The position numbers and the translations under genes were made by a program. Below the pieces are notes generated by a model. The model had not been told where the DNA came from and did not search any database. It saw nothing but the letters and a program-made list of their open reading frames with translations. DNA of 64,000 nucleotides from Solibacillus silvestris_B (GTDB lineage: Bacteria; Bacillota; Bacilli; Bacillales_A; Planococcaceae): positions 124,001-188,000 of the forward strand of contig NZ_JBQCJW010000001.1 in the NCBI RefSeq assembly GCF_051967575.1, read 5' to 3'. Of the stretch, positions 16,945 through 24,126 are shown one piece after another (within the stretch, counting starts at the first letter, position 1; the number at the start of each line of letters is the position of its first letter).

Positions 16945-17172
16945 ATGAAAGTCTCTTTAGCTCTGGATATTTCAATATGCTACATGCAATTATGCATAGT
17001 GACGAATGTCATTTTATTCAACTGTGAATGGGACGGCATCATGATGTGGTTCTGCACAGGTATTTTTATTTTCAGCTCTATAATTTTCATGTTAAGCAGG
17101 GCAGATTCCGACAAAAAAGACGTTTCTGTAATTGAGGCCACTGAAAAACTTCTGTTTTTTATTTCAGTTTAG
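16945..17172 (+). CDS. Doubtful small membrane protein
   Basis: A 75-codon frame with GGAG 11 bases before its ATG. It encodes hydrophobic segments (residues about 10-28 and 33-50) and a polar tail. I do not recognise it, and the base composition does not settle whether it is translated. It lies between the P-loop kinase gene and the IS element, so it could be a truncated remnant. No other gene is seen in the 517 bases between 16726 and 17242. Confidence 0.3.
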   Translation: MKVSLALDISICYMQLCIVTNVILFNCEWDGIMMWFCTGIFIFSSIIFMLSRADSDKKDVSVIEATEKLLFFISV

Positions 17173-17179
17173 TTTTCCA

Positions 17180-17230
17180 GGCAAAAATAAGGCACTTTCC
17201 ATTCGTTTTTGAATGGAAGGTGCCTTATTT
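17180..17230 (-). terminator. Terminator of the IS1182 transposase gene
   Basis: AAATAAGGCAC-t-TTCCATTC (17185-17204) pairs with GAATGGAA-g-GTGCCTTATTT (to 17230), a very long stem. On the minus strand it is followed by TTTTTG. It lies 13 bases past the transposase stop. Confidence 0.85.
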
Positions 17231-17242
17231 CTTTGTTTTTTC

Positions 17243-18697
17243 CTACTCTTTTTCACTCAGTAGTTTGAGTATTCGTTTCAGATTGACCATAAAGATAGTC
17301 GTGGCGCCTTGAATTTCCATACCAAATAAACCCCTCGATTTCGCTGTTTTAAGGCTATGGGGGTTCTTTAATTCACTATTTTCAGCTTCAATTTTATATC
17401 GATTTTTAGCGAGTGCTTTAAATTCGGCTGTTTCTTGGAACGCTGCTTGTTCTTGGTGTGACTGCGATTGAATCGTCACATTATACGTTTTACTTTTCGC
17501 CCCTTCTTTATAACAGCCCTCCCGCATTGGACAAACCTTGCATTTTTCAATATCGAAATAATAGTTGAAACATTGATTGGTACTTTTCTTACCTGTACGT
17601 CTTTTGTGTATAGCCATATGCCCCGCTGGACAAATATATCGATCTGCATCTTTATTATAATTAAATTCGCTTTTTCGTTGCCCACTGCCATTTGTGATCA
17701 CTGGATTTAATTTTGAAATGAGGTGGAGCTCTTCCGCTTTCGCATATTCTAAATTTTCTTTTCCGGAATAGGCTGTATCACCAATCACCTTATCAAACTC
17801 CATGCCTGTTTCTCTGCTTTTTTCAATTAGTTCTCGAAGGTAGTTCCCGTCGCTTTTTTCACCCGTCGTCACAACCGCTGCTGTAATAATACGTTCATCA
17901 CTCATCGCAATATGCGTTTTAAAACCAAAGAAAGAAGAATCCGCTGACTTATACCCAACACGTGCATCCGGATCATTTGAATCGTTTAACTGATTCTCAT
18001 AATCATCCATTACTTCTTTTAACACGTTTAACTTTTCTTTCACAGCCGGGATTTGTGCAACCTTTGATTGTGTTTCGACTGCTTCAACTACTTGACGACA
18101 GTAATCTAATTCTTCTGCGGCTTCATTTGACGCAGGCTTCTCAGGGAATTTTCCCACCATGTTTTCGCCTAGTTGATACACGGCTTTACGTACATTTTTG
18201 GATTTTTCCTGTAAAAATTCTTTGGGCGTTTTCTGGTTATAACGCGCTTTTGTATTGGTAGCGTCGACAATCACCATTTTACTAAGGAGCAGTCCTTTTT
18301 CCAAAGCAATTTCAACGGTCTTCTGAATCAGTAAATCCAATAGATTCATATCTTGAAGACGGAGTCGACGGAATTTTGTCAGGGAACTGGAGTCGATTAC
18401 TTCCTCTTCTGGTGCCATATCCAAAAAATATTTAAAGGACATATCGAATTTTGAACGTTCGACAAGGTCAGCATCCGACAGGTCATGAATCGCTTTTAAC
18501 AGTAAATATTTAAACATGCGAATCGGTGGAATCGCGTTACGGCCATTAACTAAACAGTATTTCGATTTTAGTTCGTCTAGAATAAATGAGAAATCCACAA
18601 GTTCATTGATTTGGCGAAGCATATTGTCCTTTGGAATAATTAAATCGTACAACGCCATGTACGGGCTTAAATTGAATGTTTCCTGTTTAGAAATCAT
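17243..18697 (-). CDS. IS1182 family transposase
   Basis: A 484-residue DDE transposase that appears intact. The N-terminal DUF772-like domain begins with NLSPYMALYDLIIPKDN; the catalytic region shows VDATNTKARY, DTAYSGKENLEYA and, near the end, KIEAENSELKNPHSLKTAKS. A cysteine-rich zinc-ribbon-like region (CPAGH, CKVCPMREGCY) precedes the end, as is usual in this family. The ATG at 18697 is behind AAGGTGGT; the frame stays open upstream to 18880 but without a ribosome site, into the GC-rich repeat. Having no stop or frameshift, the element may still be mobile. Confidence 0.93.
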   Translation of the reverse strand: MISKQETFNLSPYMALYDLIIPKDNMLRQINELVDFSFILDELKSKYCLVNGRNAIPPIRMFKYLLLKAIHDLSDADLVERSKFDMSFKYFLDMAPEEEVIDSSSLTKFRRLRLQDMNLLDLLIQKTVEIALEKGLLLSKMVIVDATNTKARYNQKTPKEFLQEKSKNVRKAVYQLGENMVGKFPEKPASNEAAEELDYCRQVVEAVETQSKVAQIPAVKEKLNVLKEVMDDYENQLNDSNDPDARVGYKSADSSFFGFKTHIAMSDERIITAAVVTTGEKSDGNYLRELIEKSRETGMEFDKVIGDTAYSGKENLEYAKAEELHLISKLNPVITNGSGQRKSEFNYNKDADRYICPAGHMAIHKRRTGKKSTNQCFNYYFDIEKCKVCPMREGCYKEGAKSKTYNVTIQSQSHQEQAAFQETAEFKALAKNRYKIEAENSELKNPHSLKTAKSRGLFGMEIQGATTIFMVNLKRILKLLSEKE

Positions 18698-18789
18698 GGT
18701 CGCACCACCTTTTATTAGTCCTTTAATTATACAGGAAATTTGTGAGATTATACGTGAGGAAAACCCTTCTAGTGATGAAAGTGGTCCCA

Positions 18790-18952
18790 GTTGATTGGAA
18801 TGGAGCCAGCGACTTCTGCGGGAACAGCAAAGTTTACTTTGCGACGAAAGCGTAGCGACAGGAGCACCGAGCGGAAGCACCCGGACTGAGCGAAGCGAGG
18901 GAGAAGGCTGGAGCCGTGCCCGCGAAACGCGTCCGCCGCAATGGAAATCAAC
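18790..18952. repeat. GC-rich non-coding repeat with inverted ends
   Basis: A 163-base block far richer in GC than its surroundings. Its ends are inverted (GTTGATT at 18790, AATCAAC at 18946) and it contains small internal hairpins (GCAAAGTTTACTTTGC; CGAAAGCG; GGCTGGAGCC). From memory, similar blocks containing CGACTTCTGCGGGAAC and ATGGAAATCAACG occur in many copies in Bacillaceae/Planococcaceae genomes. No protein frame or promoter is convincing. It sits between the IS element and the terminator of the CstR locus. Function unknown. Confidence 0.7.
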
Positions 18953-18959
18953 GGCATCG

Positions 18960-19005
18960 AAGAAAAAGAGAGTACAGGAACGAAAATTCGTTCCTGTACT
19001 CTCTT
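18960..19005 (-). terminator. 19-bp perfect hairpin, terminator on the minus strand
   Basis: Arms 18966-18984 and 18987-19005 pair perfectly around a two-base loop, with TTTTTCT following on the minus strand. It would end transcription coming from the cstR locus, just before the GC-rich repeat. Confidence 0.75.
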
Positions 19006-19026
19006 ACTTGTGCCTGAGGAACTTTT

Positions 19027-19107
19027 TCAGTGGCCTCCTGTAATTAGCCATCCTAATCCAAGTATCCCGCCAGCTATATTTGTTGCATCAAAACTATGTG
19101 AGGACAA
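19027..19107 (-). pseudogene. Possible remnant of a membrane protein start
   Basis: A 26-codon frame opening with TTG, hydrophobic in its second half (NIAGGILGLGWLITGGH), directly downstream of a CstR-type palindrome at 19114-19129. It looks like the N-terminus of a membrane protein that has been cut short. I cannot name the family with confidence. It could also be chance. Confidence 0.3.
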
Positions 19108-19113
19108 GATTCG

Positions 19114-19129
19114 ATACCTATACAGGTAT
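19114..19129. promoter_or_regulatory. CstR/CsoR-type operator, copy 1
   Basis: ATACCTATACAGGTAT, a near-palindrome with 6-bp arms ATACCT/AGGTAT. It has the same form as the operators before cstR and before the TlpA-like gene. It lies beyond the cstR stop, upstream of a short hydrophobic frame on the minus strand. Confidence 0.55.
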
Positions 19130-19153
19130 AATCGATTTTAAAAATAAAAAGCC

Positions 19154-19414
19154 CTATCGACTTTTTACTAGTAAATCCACTGCTTGCTTCACCATTGCAT
19201 TTTTATCAAGTGTTTTTGCGTCTTCTTTTGAGATACATTCGATGAGGTTATCTGTCACAATAACGCCAATTGTACGATCGACTGCTGAGCGAACAGCACT
19301 TAATTGTGTAATGACTTCTTTACAGTCCTTTTCTTCTTCCATCATACGCAGTACCCCTCGAAGCTGTCCTTCAATTTTCTTTAGTCTTGCTGTCACTTTT
19401 GCGTCGTATTGCAT
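19154..19414 (-). CDS. cstR: CstR-like persulfide-sensing repressor (CsoR/FrmR family)
   Basis: An 86-residue all-helical DNA-binding protein of the CsoR/FrmR (DUF156) family. The cysteines are C31 (EEKDCKEVITQLSA) and C60 (NLIEC), the same positions as in Staphylococcus aureus CstR, which senses per- and polysulfides by cross-linking these two residues. Copper-sensing CsoR would have a His before the second Cys; here that helix reads DNLIEC, so copper sensing is unlikely. The ATG at 19414 is behind AGAGGTGAGATA; longer readings upstream lack a ribosome site. The promoter at 19455-19483 carries its probable operator, so it is autoregulated. The rest of the locus appears decayed. Confidence 0.9.
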   Translation of the reverse strand: MQYDAKVTARLKKIEGQLRGVLRMMEEEKDCKEVITQLSAVRSAVDRTIGVIVTDNLIECISKEDAKTLDKNAMVKQAVDLLVKSR

Positions 19415-19454
19415 TATCTCACCTCTTTTTTGTTTAATTACATCATCTGTTTTT

Positions 19455-19483
19455 ACGTTACTGCCCAACAGGGTATATGTCAA
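19455..19483 (-). promoter_or_regulatory. cstR promoter with CstR-type operator in the spacer
   Basis: On the minus strand TTGACA (19483-19478), a 17-base spacer and TAACGT (19460-19455). The spacer holds TATACCCTGTTGGGCAGTA, an imperfect copy of the ATACC...GGTAT operator, so the repressor would block polymerase directly. Confidence 0.65.
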
Positions 19484-19533
19484 TGGTAAACTTCGTCTTT
19501 ATAATTCCGGGCTTTCGTATCCAAAAAGGGAAT

Positions 19534-19845
19534 TTAATATTGGCGAATAAAATCAATTAAATCTTCTTTCGGCATAAAGCCAGCTGTTTTTGCTTTCAAC
19601 TCCCCGTCAATAAAAAGAAGTAATGAAGGAATCGACATAATTTGATATTGTGAAGCTGTCACCTGATTATTATCCACATCGACCTTTACCACTTTCACTT
19701 CGTCCCCGATTTCTGCATCGACTTCCTCCAATACAGGTGCAATCATTTTACATGGACCACACCAAGCTGCCCAAAAGTCGACTAATACAGCGCCTTTTAA
19801 AATTTCTTTCTCAAATGTTTGATCTGTTGCATGCACAATAGCCAT
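19534..19845 (-). CDS. Thioredoxin
   Basis: A 103-residue thioredoxin, standard length, with the active site WCGPC at residues 28-32 and the cis-proline in MSIPSLL near residue 74. It reduces protein disulfides, and in this setting probably protein or small-molecule persulfides. It is encoded between the broken TlpA-like gene and cstR, on the same strand, 19 bases after the former, so it should be transcribed from the CstR-controlled promoter at 21076-21104. It is likely an accessory thioredoxin rather than the essential housekeeping TrxA. Start ATG behind AGGAGGCTTTTTATA. Confidence 0.93.
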   Translation of the reverse strand: MAIVHATDQTFEKEILKGAVLVDFWAAWCGPCKMIAPVLEEVDAEIGDEVKVVKVDVDNNQVTASQYQIMSIPSLLLFIDGELKAKTAGFMPKEDLIDFIRQY

Positions 19846-19864
19846 TATAAAAAGCCTCCTTCGA

Positions 19865-20896
19865 TTATTGATATTGTTTCACCAAATTACGTAAAGCATG
19901 TTCACTTATCGGACCAACAATACGTTCTACCTCTTGCCCTTCCTCATTTACTGAAACAGTTGTTGGAATTGATAACACACGAAAAGATGCACCAACCCTA
20001 TCTGTTTCGTCAAGTAAAACTGGATATGTTACTTCATACGTATCCATAAACTGCTGCAATGCTTTATTCCCCGAATCACGGGCAGTTAAGTTGATGCCAA
20101 TAATTTGGACATCATCAGGCAAATTCCCCGCGAAGTTTTGCAAATGCGGCATTTCTGCTTTGCATGGCGGACACTATGTCGCAAAAAAGTTCACAACGGT
20201 TAATTTTTGGTTTTGTTCGGATAATGCATAATGTCCACCCGCAGTAGTCGGTAAATCAATTGGCGCTATTCCCCTCTTATTTTCCATTGATTGGATGTCT
20301 GCCGGCATGAGTGCCACTAAACTGAAAATACTAATTGCAGCGATCTGTTGGATTTGTTGTGTCTTCCATAATAATGTTAATAAAACCATTCCATGCATAT
20401 GAAGAAACCCATCATCCCACCAGCCAAGCCAGACTAGCAATGGCCATTGTATAATTAATATAATACAACCAATATTGCGTTCGGCCAGCAGCCATACTCC
20501 CAGCCAAATGATCGCTATTAGCCAATGTCCACTAAAAGCGTAATATAAAACAAAATATACAGCTGCAAATCGCGCCCAGTACAGCCAAAGCGTTTCCCAA
20601 TCTAATAGTTCCCTCTTTTTATATAGTATAATCATTATCCCGGTGAGCGCTGAAACATGTCCTTTCATACCTCCATCAAAGTATAAAAAAGATAAAGGCT
20701 CTTGCAAAAACGCTGCCGTTGAAAAAAACACATAGCTTAACTTCCAAATTATAATATAAACCAATAAGAGTTGCTCAATTGTCTTGTTTGTGAATCGGTC
20801 AGTCTGTTTCATCCGTAAACCGCTATATAAAATTGCGATTGTAAAGGCGAGCCATGTGATAGGGATGGTAACTTGGCCTATCGTTAAATAATTCAT
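19865..20896 (-). pseudogene. Membrane TlpA/ResA-like thiol-disulfide protein, broken by an amber codon in WCPPC
   Basis: One continuous 343-codon frame from ATG 20896 (behind AAGGAGAAAC) interrupted by a single TAG at 20174-20176. The first part is a membrane domain with about six spans; the second is a TlpA/ResA-type thioredoxin domain. The stop replaces the Trp of the active site: ...VVNFFAT-stop-CPPCKAEMPH, where the family has W. A G-to-A change of TGG explains it. Downstream the frame stays intact to residue 343 with cis-proline (LSIPTTV). The protein would normally handle disulfides or persulfides outside the membrane. It may be a recent mutation, a read error, or leaky by suppression. 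No second ribosome site gives a natural restart. Confidence 0.85.
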
Positions 20897-20983
20897 CTGT
20901 TTCTCCTTATGTGTCAAAAATGCTTCAGAGGTACTTCCAATTGCTGCGACGTCTACTTGTAATTATATTTTGTCACAATCGGT

Positions 20984-21040
20984 TCACGCTACACATGCTC
21001 CTACAGCTACTCCGCCAATAGTCACTATCTTCACTACCAA
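20984..21040 (-). pseudogene. 18-codon remnant of an FAD-dependent CoA-disulfide reductase-like start
   Basis: Behind TTTGGAGGCGA an 18-residue frame reads (M)VVKIVTIGGVAVGACVA and stops. The KIVxIGGVAxGA pattern is the FAD-binding Rossmann start of CoA-disulfide/NADH-dependent persulfide reductases (usually GGVAGGAS). These enzymes often sit in CstR-controlled sulfide operons. The rest of the gene is gone, since the next membrane-TlpA start is only about 90 bases further. It may now act as a leader peptide. Confidence 0.5.
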
Positions 21041-21075
21041 ATCGCCTCCAAACATTTATTTATGCTAACAAACCA

Positions 21076-21104
21076 AACATATACCCCTACAGGTATGAAG
21101 TCAA
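21076..21104 (-). promoter_or_regulatory. Promoter with CstR-type operator for the TlpA-thioredoxin operon
   Basis: On the minus strand TTGACT (21104-21099), a 17-base spacer and TATGTT (21081-21076). The spacer holds ATACCTGTAGGGGTAT (21096-21081). The layout copies that of the cstR promoter. Confidence 0.7.
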
Positions 21105-21235
21105 CTGAAAATTTTACTTTAATTGCTTTCATTTCAACTTTATTGCTCGGCCACCACTCAATCAAAAGCCTTATTTCTTTATTTTATTAATGCATGTAAA
21201 CTAATATACAAATTCAGGAAGGACGGTGGCGAAAG

Positions 21236-21910
21236 TTGAATTTCAGGAAAGTATCGCTTCAAACAAATACCCTTCAACAAATGAAGGATTTTTACAAAGA
21301 CAAATTGGGGTGCATATTACAAAACGAAACGGCAAACCGTTTTGAAATAGATTTCGGTATGACTACCGTTCAATTTTGCAATGAAAATGTAATCGGTGCA
21401 CCATTTTATCATTTTGCTTTTGACATACCTTCGAATCAATTTTCGGAAGCAAAGCAATGGGCTTTAAAGCGTGTTGCTTTGTGTACTGAAGATGGCGAAA
21501 ATGAAGTTTACTTCGAAAATATTCATGCTCATTCTTTCTATTTTGAGGACCCTTCCGGAAATATTATCGAATTTATTTGCAGATTGAATGACAACAAGCA
21601 AAGCGCTGCCCCATTTTCTATAAACAGCATTATTCAAATGTCCGAAATGAGTCTTGTCGTACAAGATAAAATTTTAGCTGCCGAACAATTAAATGAAGCA
21701 GGGATTATCGAACGTAATGGGGATGAGGTCACTCCGGATGGACTGTCCTTTATGGGAGACGGAAAAAAGCCCGTCTATTTACTGCTTGTCACCCCGGACA
21801 GAAGATGGTATTTCTCGAATAAAAGCGCGGCAATTTTTCCAATGTCCGTTACATTGGATTCTGGCGTTCAAATGGGGATTGACGATGATAATGGATTTTA
21901 TGTAAATTAA
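21236..21910 (+). CDS. VOC family protein (glyoxalase/bleomycin-resistance fold)
   Basis: A 224-residue protein with two vicinal-oxygen-chelate halves. The pattern LQQMKDFYKDKLGC, YHFAFDIPSNQF and FYFEDPSGNIIEFIC is that of a glyoxalase/dioxygenase domain, with a possible metal His and Glu. The second half is less conserved. The substrate is unknown. The start is a TTG behind AGGAAGGACGGTGG. It is divergent from the CstR-controlled operon and ends in its own terminator. Confidence 0.8.
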   Translation: MNFRKVSLQTNTLQQMKDFYKDKLGCILQNETANRFEIDFGMTTVQFCNENVIGAPFYHFAFDIPSNQFSEAKQWALKRVALCTEDGENEVYFENIHAHSFYFEDPSGNIIEFICRLNDNKQSAAPFSINSIIQMSEMSLVVQDKILAAEQLNEAGIIERNGDEVTPDGLSFMGDGKKPVYLLLVTPDRRWYFSNKSAAIFPMSVTLDSGVQMGIDDDNGFYVN

Positions 21911-21928
21911 CATATTTTGGAAATAAGT

Positions 21929-21958
21929 CCCCTTGAAGCCAGTTTCAAGGGGGGTTCT
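21929..21958 (+). terminator. Terminator after VOC gene
   Basis: CCCCTTGAA (21929-21937) pairs with TTCAAGGGG (21944-21952), then GGTTCTTC; the T-run is weak. It lies between two convergent genes. Confidence 0.6.
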
Positions 21959-22414
21959 TCACTTATCACGCAGCACAATATTCGGGATCAAACGTATGTA
22001 AATCAGCTCGCCAAAAATTTCGACAATCGTTTGCGTCACAATTATCGCTGCGACGATCGCACTCAGTTTACTTGGCAGCGCTAAAGCTAATGGCAGGACG
22101 ACGAGGGAATTACGGGTCGAGCCACTGAAAATCAATGCGCGGCCTGTCGGAACATCCAGTCTGAACCATCTACCTATTATTCGTGAAATAAACGGCATTA
22201 TTATCATAAATGCGATATAGATTGGAATAGCTTGAAGTATCCATTCGAATGAGCCGGACAGCTTATTTAATTGGGAAGCTACGACGACAAAAAGAGTTAA
22301 TGCCATAAACGGAACAGGTAGCCATGCAGACAATCGAAGCAGCTGATTTCCGACTTTTGCCCTCTCAGCCAGCAGCTGTAAAGAAACCGCGATTACTAAA
22401 GGCACAACAATCAA
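21959..22414 (-). pseudogene. C-terminal half of an arsenite/bile-acid-type (BASS/ACR3) transporter
   Basis: About 151 residues with roughly five membrane spans, ending like arsenic-resistance ACR3 or bile acid:sodium symporter family proteins (GRALIFSGSTRNSLVVLPLALALP, the conserved crossing region, and VVAIIVTQTIVE-like end). A complete protein would be over 300 residues; the N-terminal half is missing. The open frame reaches back to the very end of the upstream crcB gene, where homology stops, so a deletion probably fused the two loci. The TTG at 22414 is not a convincing start. Confidence 0.75.
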
Positions 22415-22446
22415 TCCGAAAAATGCTACAATAAACAGATAATTTC

Positions 22447-22863
22447 CTATGCAAAAATAATAAAATTAAAATTTTGCATGGCTTTGAGTGAATGCCACAG
22501 GCTTAAATTCCCGACGAAATAACCGCTGTAGGCAAAAATAATGCCCAGCCCATATGTAAGTGCCGTATATAGAAATAATATTTTTCTGCTATTATTTACA
22601 TACATTTTAGTCATTTCAAACTTCAGCGCGGAAAATGTAGTGAATGCTCCTATAAACCCTGTTCCAAAGAGAAGCATTATCATCATATTAGCATTAAGCC
22701 CAGTAATGAGGCCTAAAAGAAAAGACCCTGCCAAATTAACGATAAGAGTCCCCAATGGCAATGAAGATGTGGAACTGCTATTTAAATGTTTGCTGATTGA
22801 ATATCTGGCTATCGCCCCAAGAAAGCCTCCTATGCCCACTAGCAAAACGTTTATTGCTGTCAC
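22447..22863 (-). CDS. crcB: Fluoride ion channel CrcB (second copy)
   Basis: A 138-residue four-span membrane protein of the CrcB/Fluc family, which lets fluoride leave the cell. Marker motifs are GGFLGAIARY near the start and GFIGAFTTFSALKFE in the third span. The GTG start overlaps the stop of the partner crcB by four bases. Fluc channels are dual-topology dimers; paired genes such as these usually make a heterodimer. The last 20 residues (from NLSLWHSLKAMQ) go beyond the usual end near GYFVG and may come from the deletion that removed the start of the next gene. Confidence 0.88.
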   Translation of the reverse strand: MTAINVLLVGIGGFLGAIARYSISKHLNSSSTSSLPLGTLIVNLAGSFLLGLITGLNANMMIMLLFGTGFIGAFTTFSALKFEMTKMYVNNSRKILFLYTALTYGLGIIFAYSGYFVGNLSLWHSLKAMQNFNFIIFA

Positions 22864-23234
22864 AAACTCTTCACTTCCTTCTTCATATTAAAACCTAATC
22901 TACTCATTAGAACTCCGCCGACAATACTTGAAAATATATACAATATCGCTAGCCAAGCATTGTCGGATTCAAACATCCTGACCGTCTCGATGCTAACAGC
23001 CGAGAAAGTCGTGAAAGAACCGACAAATCCGGTTTCAATAGCGACGCGTACATCCGTTGTTACAGAAAACCTTTTGAACAGATTCGTTGATAGCCAAGCC
23101 AACAGGAAGCTTCCGATTAAATTAATGCTTAATGTTGTATACGGAAACGTGCTATTTGTATAGAACATAATTCCTGTCATATACCTCATTGCTGCTCCAA
23201 TGCTCCCTGCAATGCCTACTAAAAAATATATCAC
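22860..23234 (-). CDS. crcB: Fluoride ion channel CrcB (first copy)
   Basis: A 124-residue four-span Fluc subunit with GSIGAAMRYMTG and GFVGSFTTFSAVSIE, the family motifs, and the membrane asparagine in LSINLIGSFLLA. The GTG start at 23234 is behind AAGGAGGCGACAAGGAA. It is the first gene of a two-gene operon with the second crcB. I looked for a fluoride riboswitch in the 180 bases upstream and did not find its conserved sequence. Confidence 0.9.
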   Translation of the reverse strand: MIYFLVGIAGSIGAAMRYMTGIMFYTNSTFPYTTLSINLIGSFLLAWLSTNLFKRFSVTTDVRVAIETGFVGSFTTFSAVSIETVRMFESDNAWLAILYIFSSIVGGVLMSRLGFNMKKEVKSL

Positions 23235-23383
23235 TTCCTTGTCGCCTCCTTAGCTGCATAATGTCAGGGATTGTTCACCGCGCTTACCAGATTTCAAAAT
23301 GAAGCATTCCGAATTAAATGTTTACGGACAAATCCTCTATTAAAGGATGAATAATTGTATATTGAATTAGTTTTTTAAAGATG

Positions 23384-23415
23384 AAAAAGTAATTACAAAA
23401 TGTAATTACTTTTTT
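23384..23415 (-). terminator. Bidirectional-looking hairpin
   Basis: Perfect 14-bp stem (23384-23397 with 23401-23414) and AAA loop, with T-runs built into the stem ends. It lies just past the stop of the 69-residue zinc-binding protein gene. Confidence 0.75.
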
Positions 23416-23417
23416 CA

Positions 23418-23627
23418 TTAGCGTGATGCTTTCGGCGGCTGGCATACTTCACATTTTTGTTGTTTGTTTTCTTTAAACTTTTTCCAAGGCTTTTGAAATG
23501 TATTTCCGCAAGCGCATTGAAAATCCAGCTTTTGTGAAAAACCTTTGAATTCAGTCGATAATAATTTTGTATCTGTATTGTTTGCCACATATTCACGAAT
23601 TGAATGGATTGTCCATTTTTTTGACAT
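23418..23627 (-). CDS. Small zinc-ribbon-like protein
   Basis: A 69-residue protein with the cysteine pattern CACGNTF ... CEVC, i.e. two CxC/CxxC knuckles about 20 residues apart, which suggests one bound zinc. The N-terminal part (IHSIREYVANNTDTKLLS) is a short helical segment. The family resembles zinc-finger-like proteins found near putative endonucleases and in stand-alone form; no function can be given. The ATG has GGAGGTG 9 bases upstream, so it is very likely translated. Confidence 0.7.
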   Translation of the reverse strand: MSKKWTIHSIREYVANNTDTKLLSTEFKGFSQKLDFQCACGNTFQKPWKKFKENKQQKCEVCQPPKASR

Positions 23628-23681
23628 TATTTTTACACCTCCACAAGCTATTCATTATATCATGAAAAGGCAGAAATTCAT

Positions 23682-24014
23682 TTAGTTAAATAGCCAATCA
23701 ACTACAAACCCAAATCCTTTAAATGCAAAATAAATGAAAAGCAAGCCGATGACTGCAAACGCCAAACAGCTGAACATCCCCGAAAACAGGAACAATTTAA
23801 TATTCGGCCCTTTACGGTTTCCCCACTCTTCTTTCTTATTGCTTGTAATGTGATTGATTGTCTCGCAATACGGGCATTTTTTTATGTACGTGCGTTTTTG
23901 CTGCTTTTTGCCATTAAGCAATTGGATTTCAGATGAGAAATTATCTGTTGCAAAATCGATTGTCATTTGCTCATGACAGTTTCTGCAATTGATATCAACT
24001 TTTTTAGGTTCCAT
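23682..24014 (-). CDS. Zinc-ribbon membrane protein
   Basis: A 110-residue protein with two CxxC knuckles (CRNC at 10-13 and CPYC at 47-50) forming a probable zinc ribbon, followed by one long or two short membrane segments at residues about 74-105. I do not recognise the family. ATG start behind AGGAGTTGGTTATAAT. It follows the small zinc-ribbon gene's strand but with its own 50-base spacing. Confidence 0.65.
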   Translation of the reverse strand: MEPKKVDINCRNCHEQMTIDFATDNFSSEIQLLNGKKQQKRTYIKKCPYCETINHITSNKKEEWGNRKGPNIKLFLFSGMFSCLAFAVIGLLFIYFAFKGFGFVVDWLFN

Positions 24015-24126
24015 ATTATAACCAACTCCTTTTCAATCGCTTATACAGCGGATTAATTATTGCAAGACAACATTTCACCCTTCCAATCATATGTTACTAT
24101 ATATGCCTCGACCAGGAGGAGAAGAT

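Larger units (their letters stand above)
17175..18785 (-). mobile_element. IS1182-family insertion sequence (ends approximate)
   Basis: The element holds a full-length transposase gene and its terminator. I could not fix the terminal inverted repeats by eye: both flanks share only GTTTTCC pointing inwards (17172-17178 on the plus strand; about 18754-18760 on the minus strand), which is suggestive but short. No target duplication was identified. The coordinates are therefore rough. Confidence 0.55.

Noticed and set aside
18698..18880. Upstream extension of the IS1182 transposase to 545 residues
   Set aside because: It crosses into the GC-rich repeat and has no ribosome site; the ATG at 18697 behind AAGGTGGT is natural.
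23235..23400. Fluoride riboswitch upstream of the crcB pair
   Set aside because: The conserved opening GGNGAUG and closing UGAUG..CCUAC elements were not found on the minus strand.
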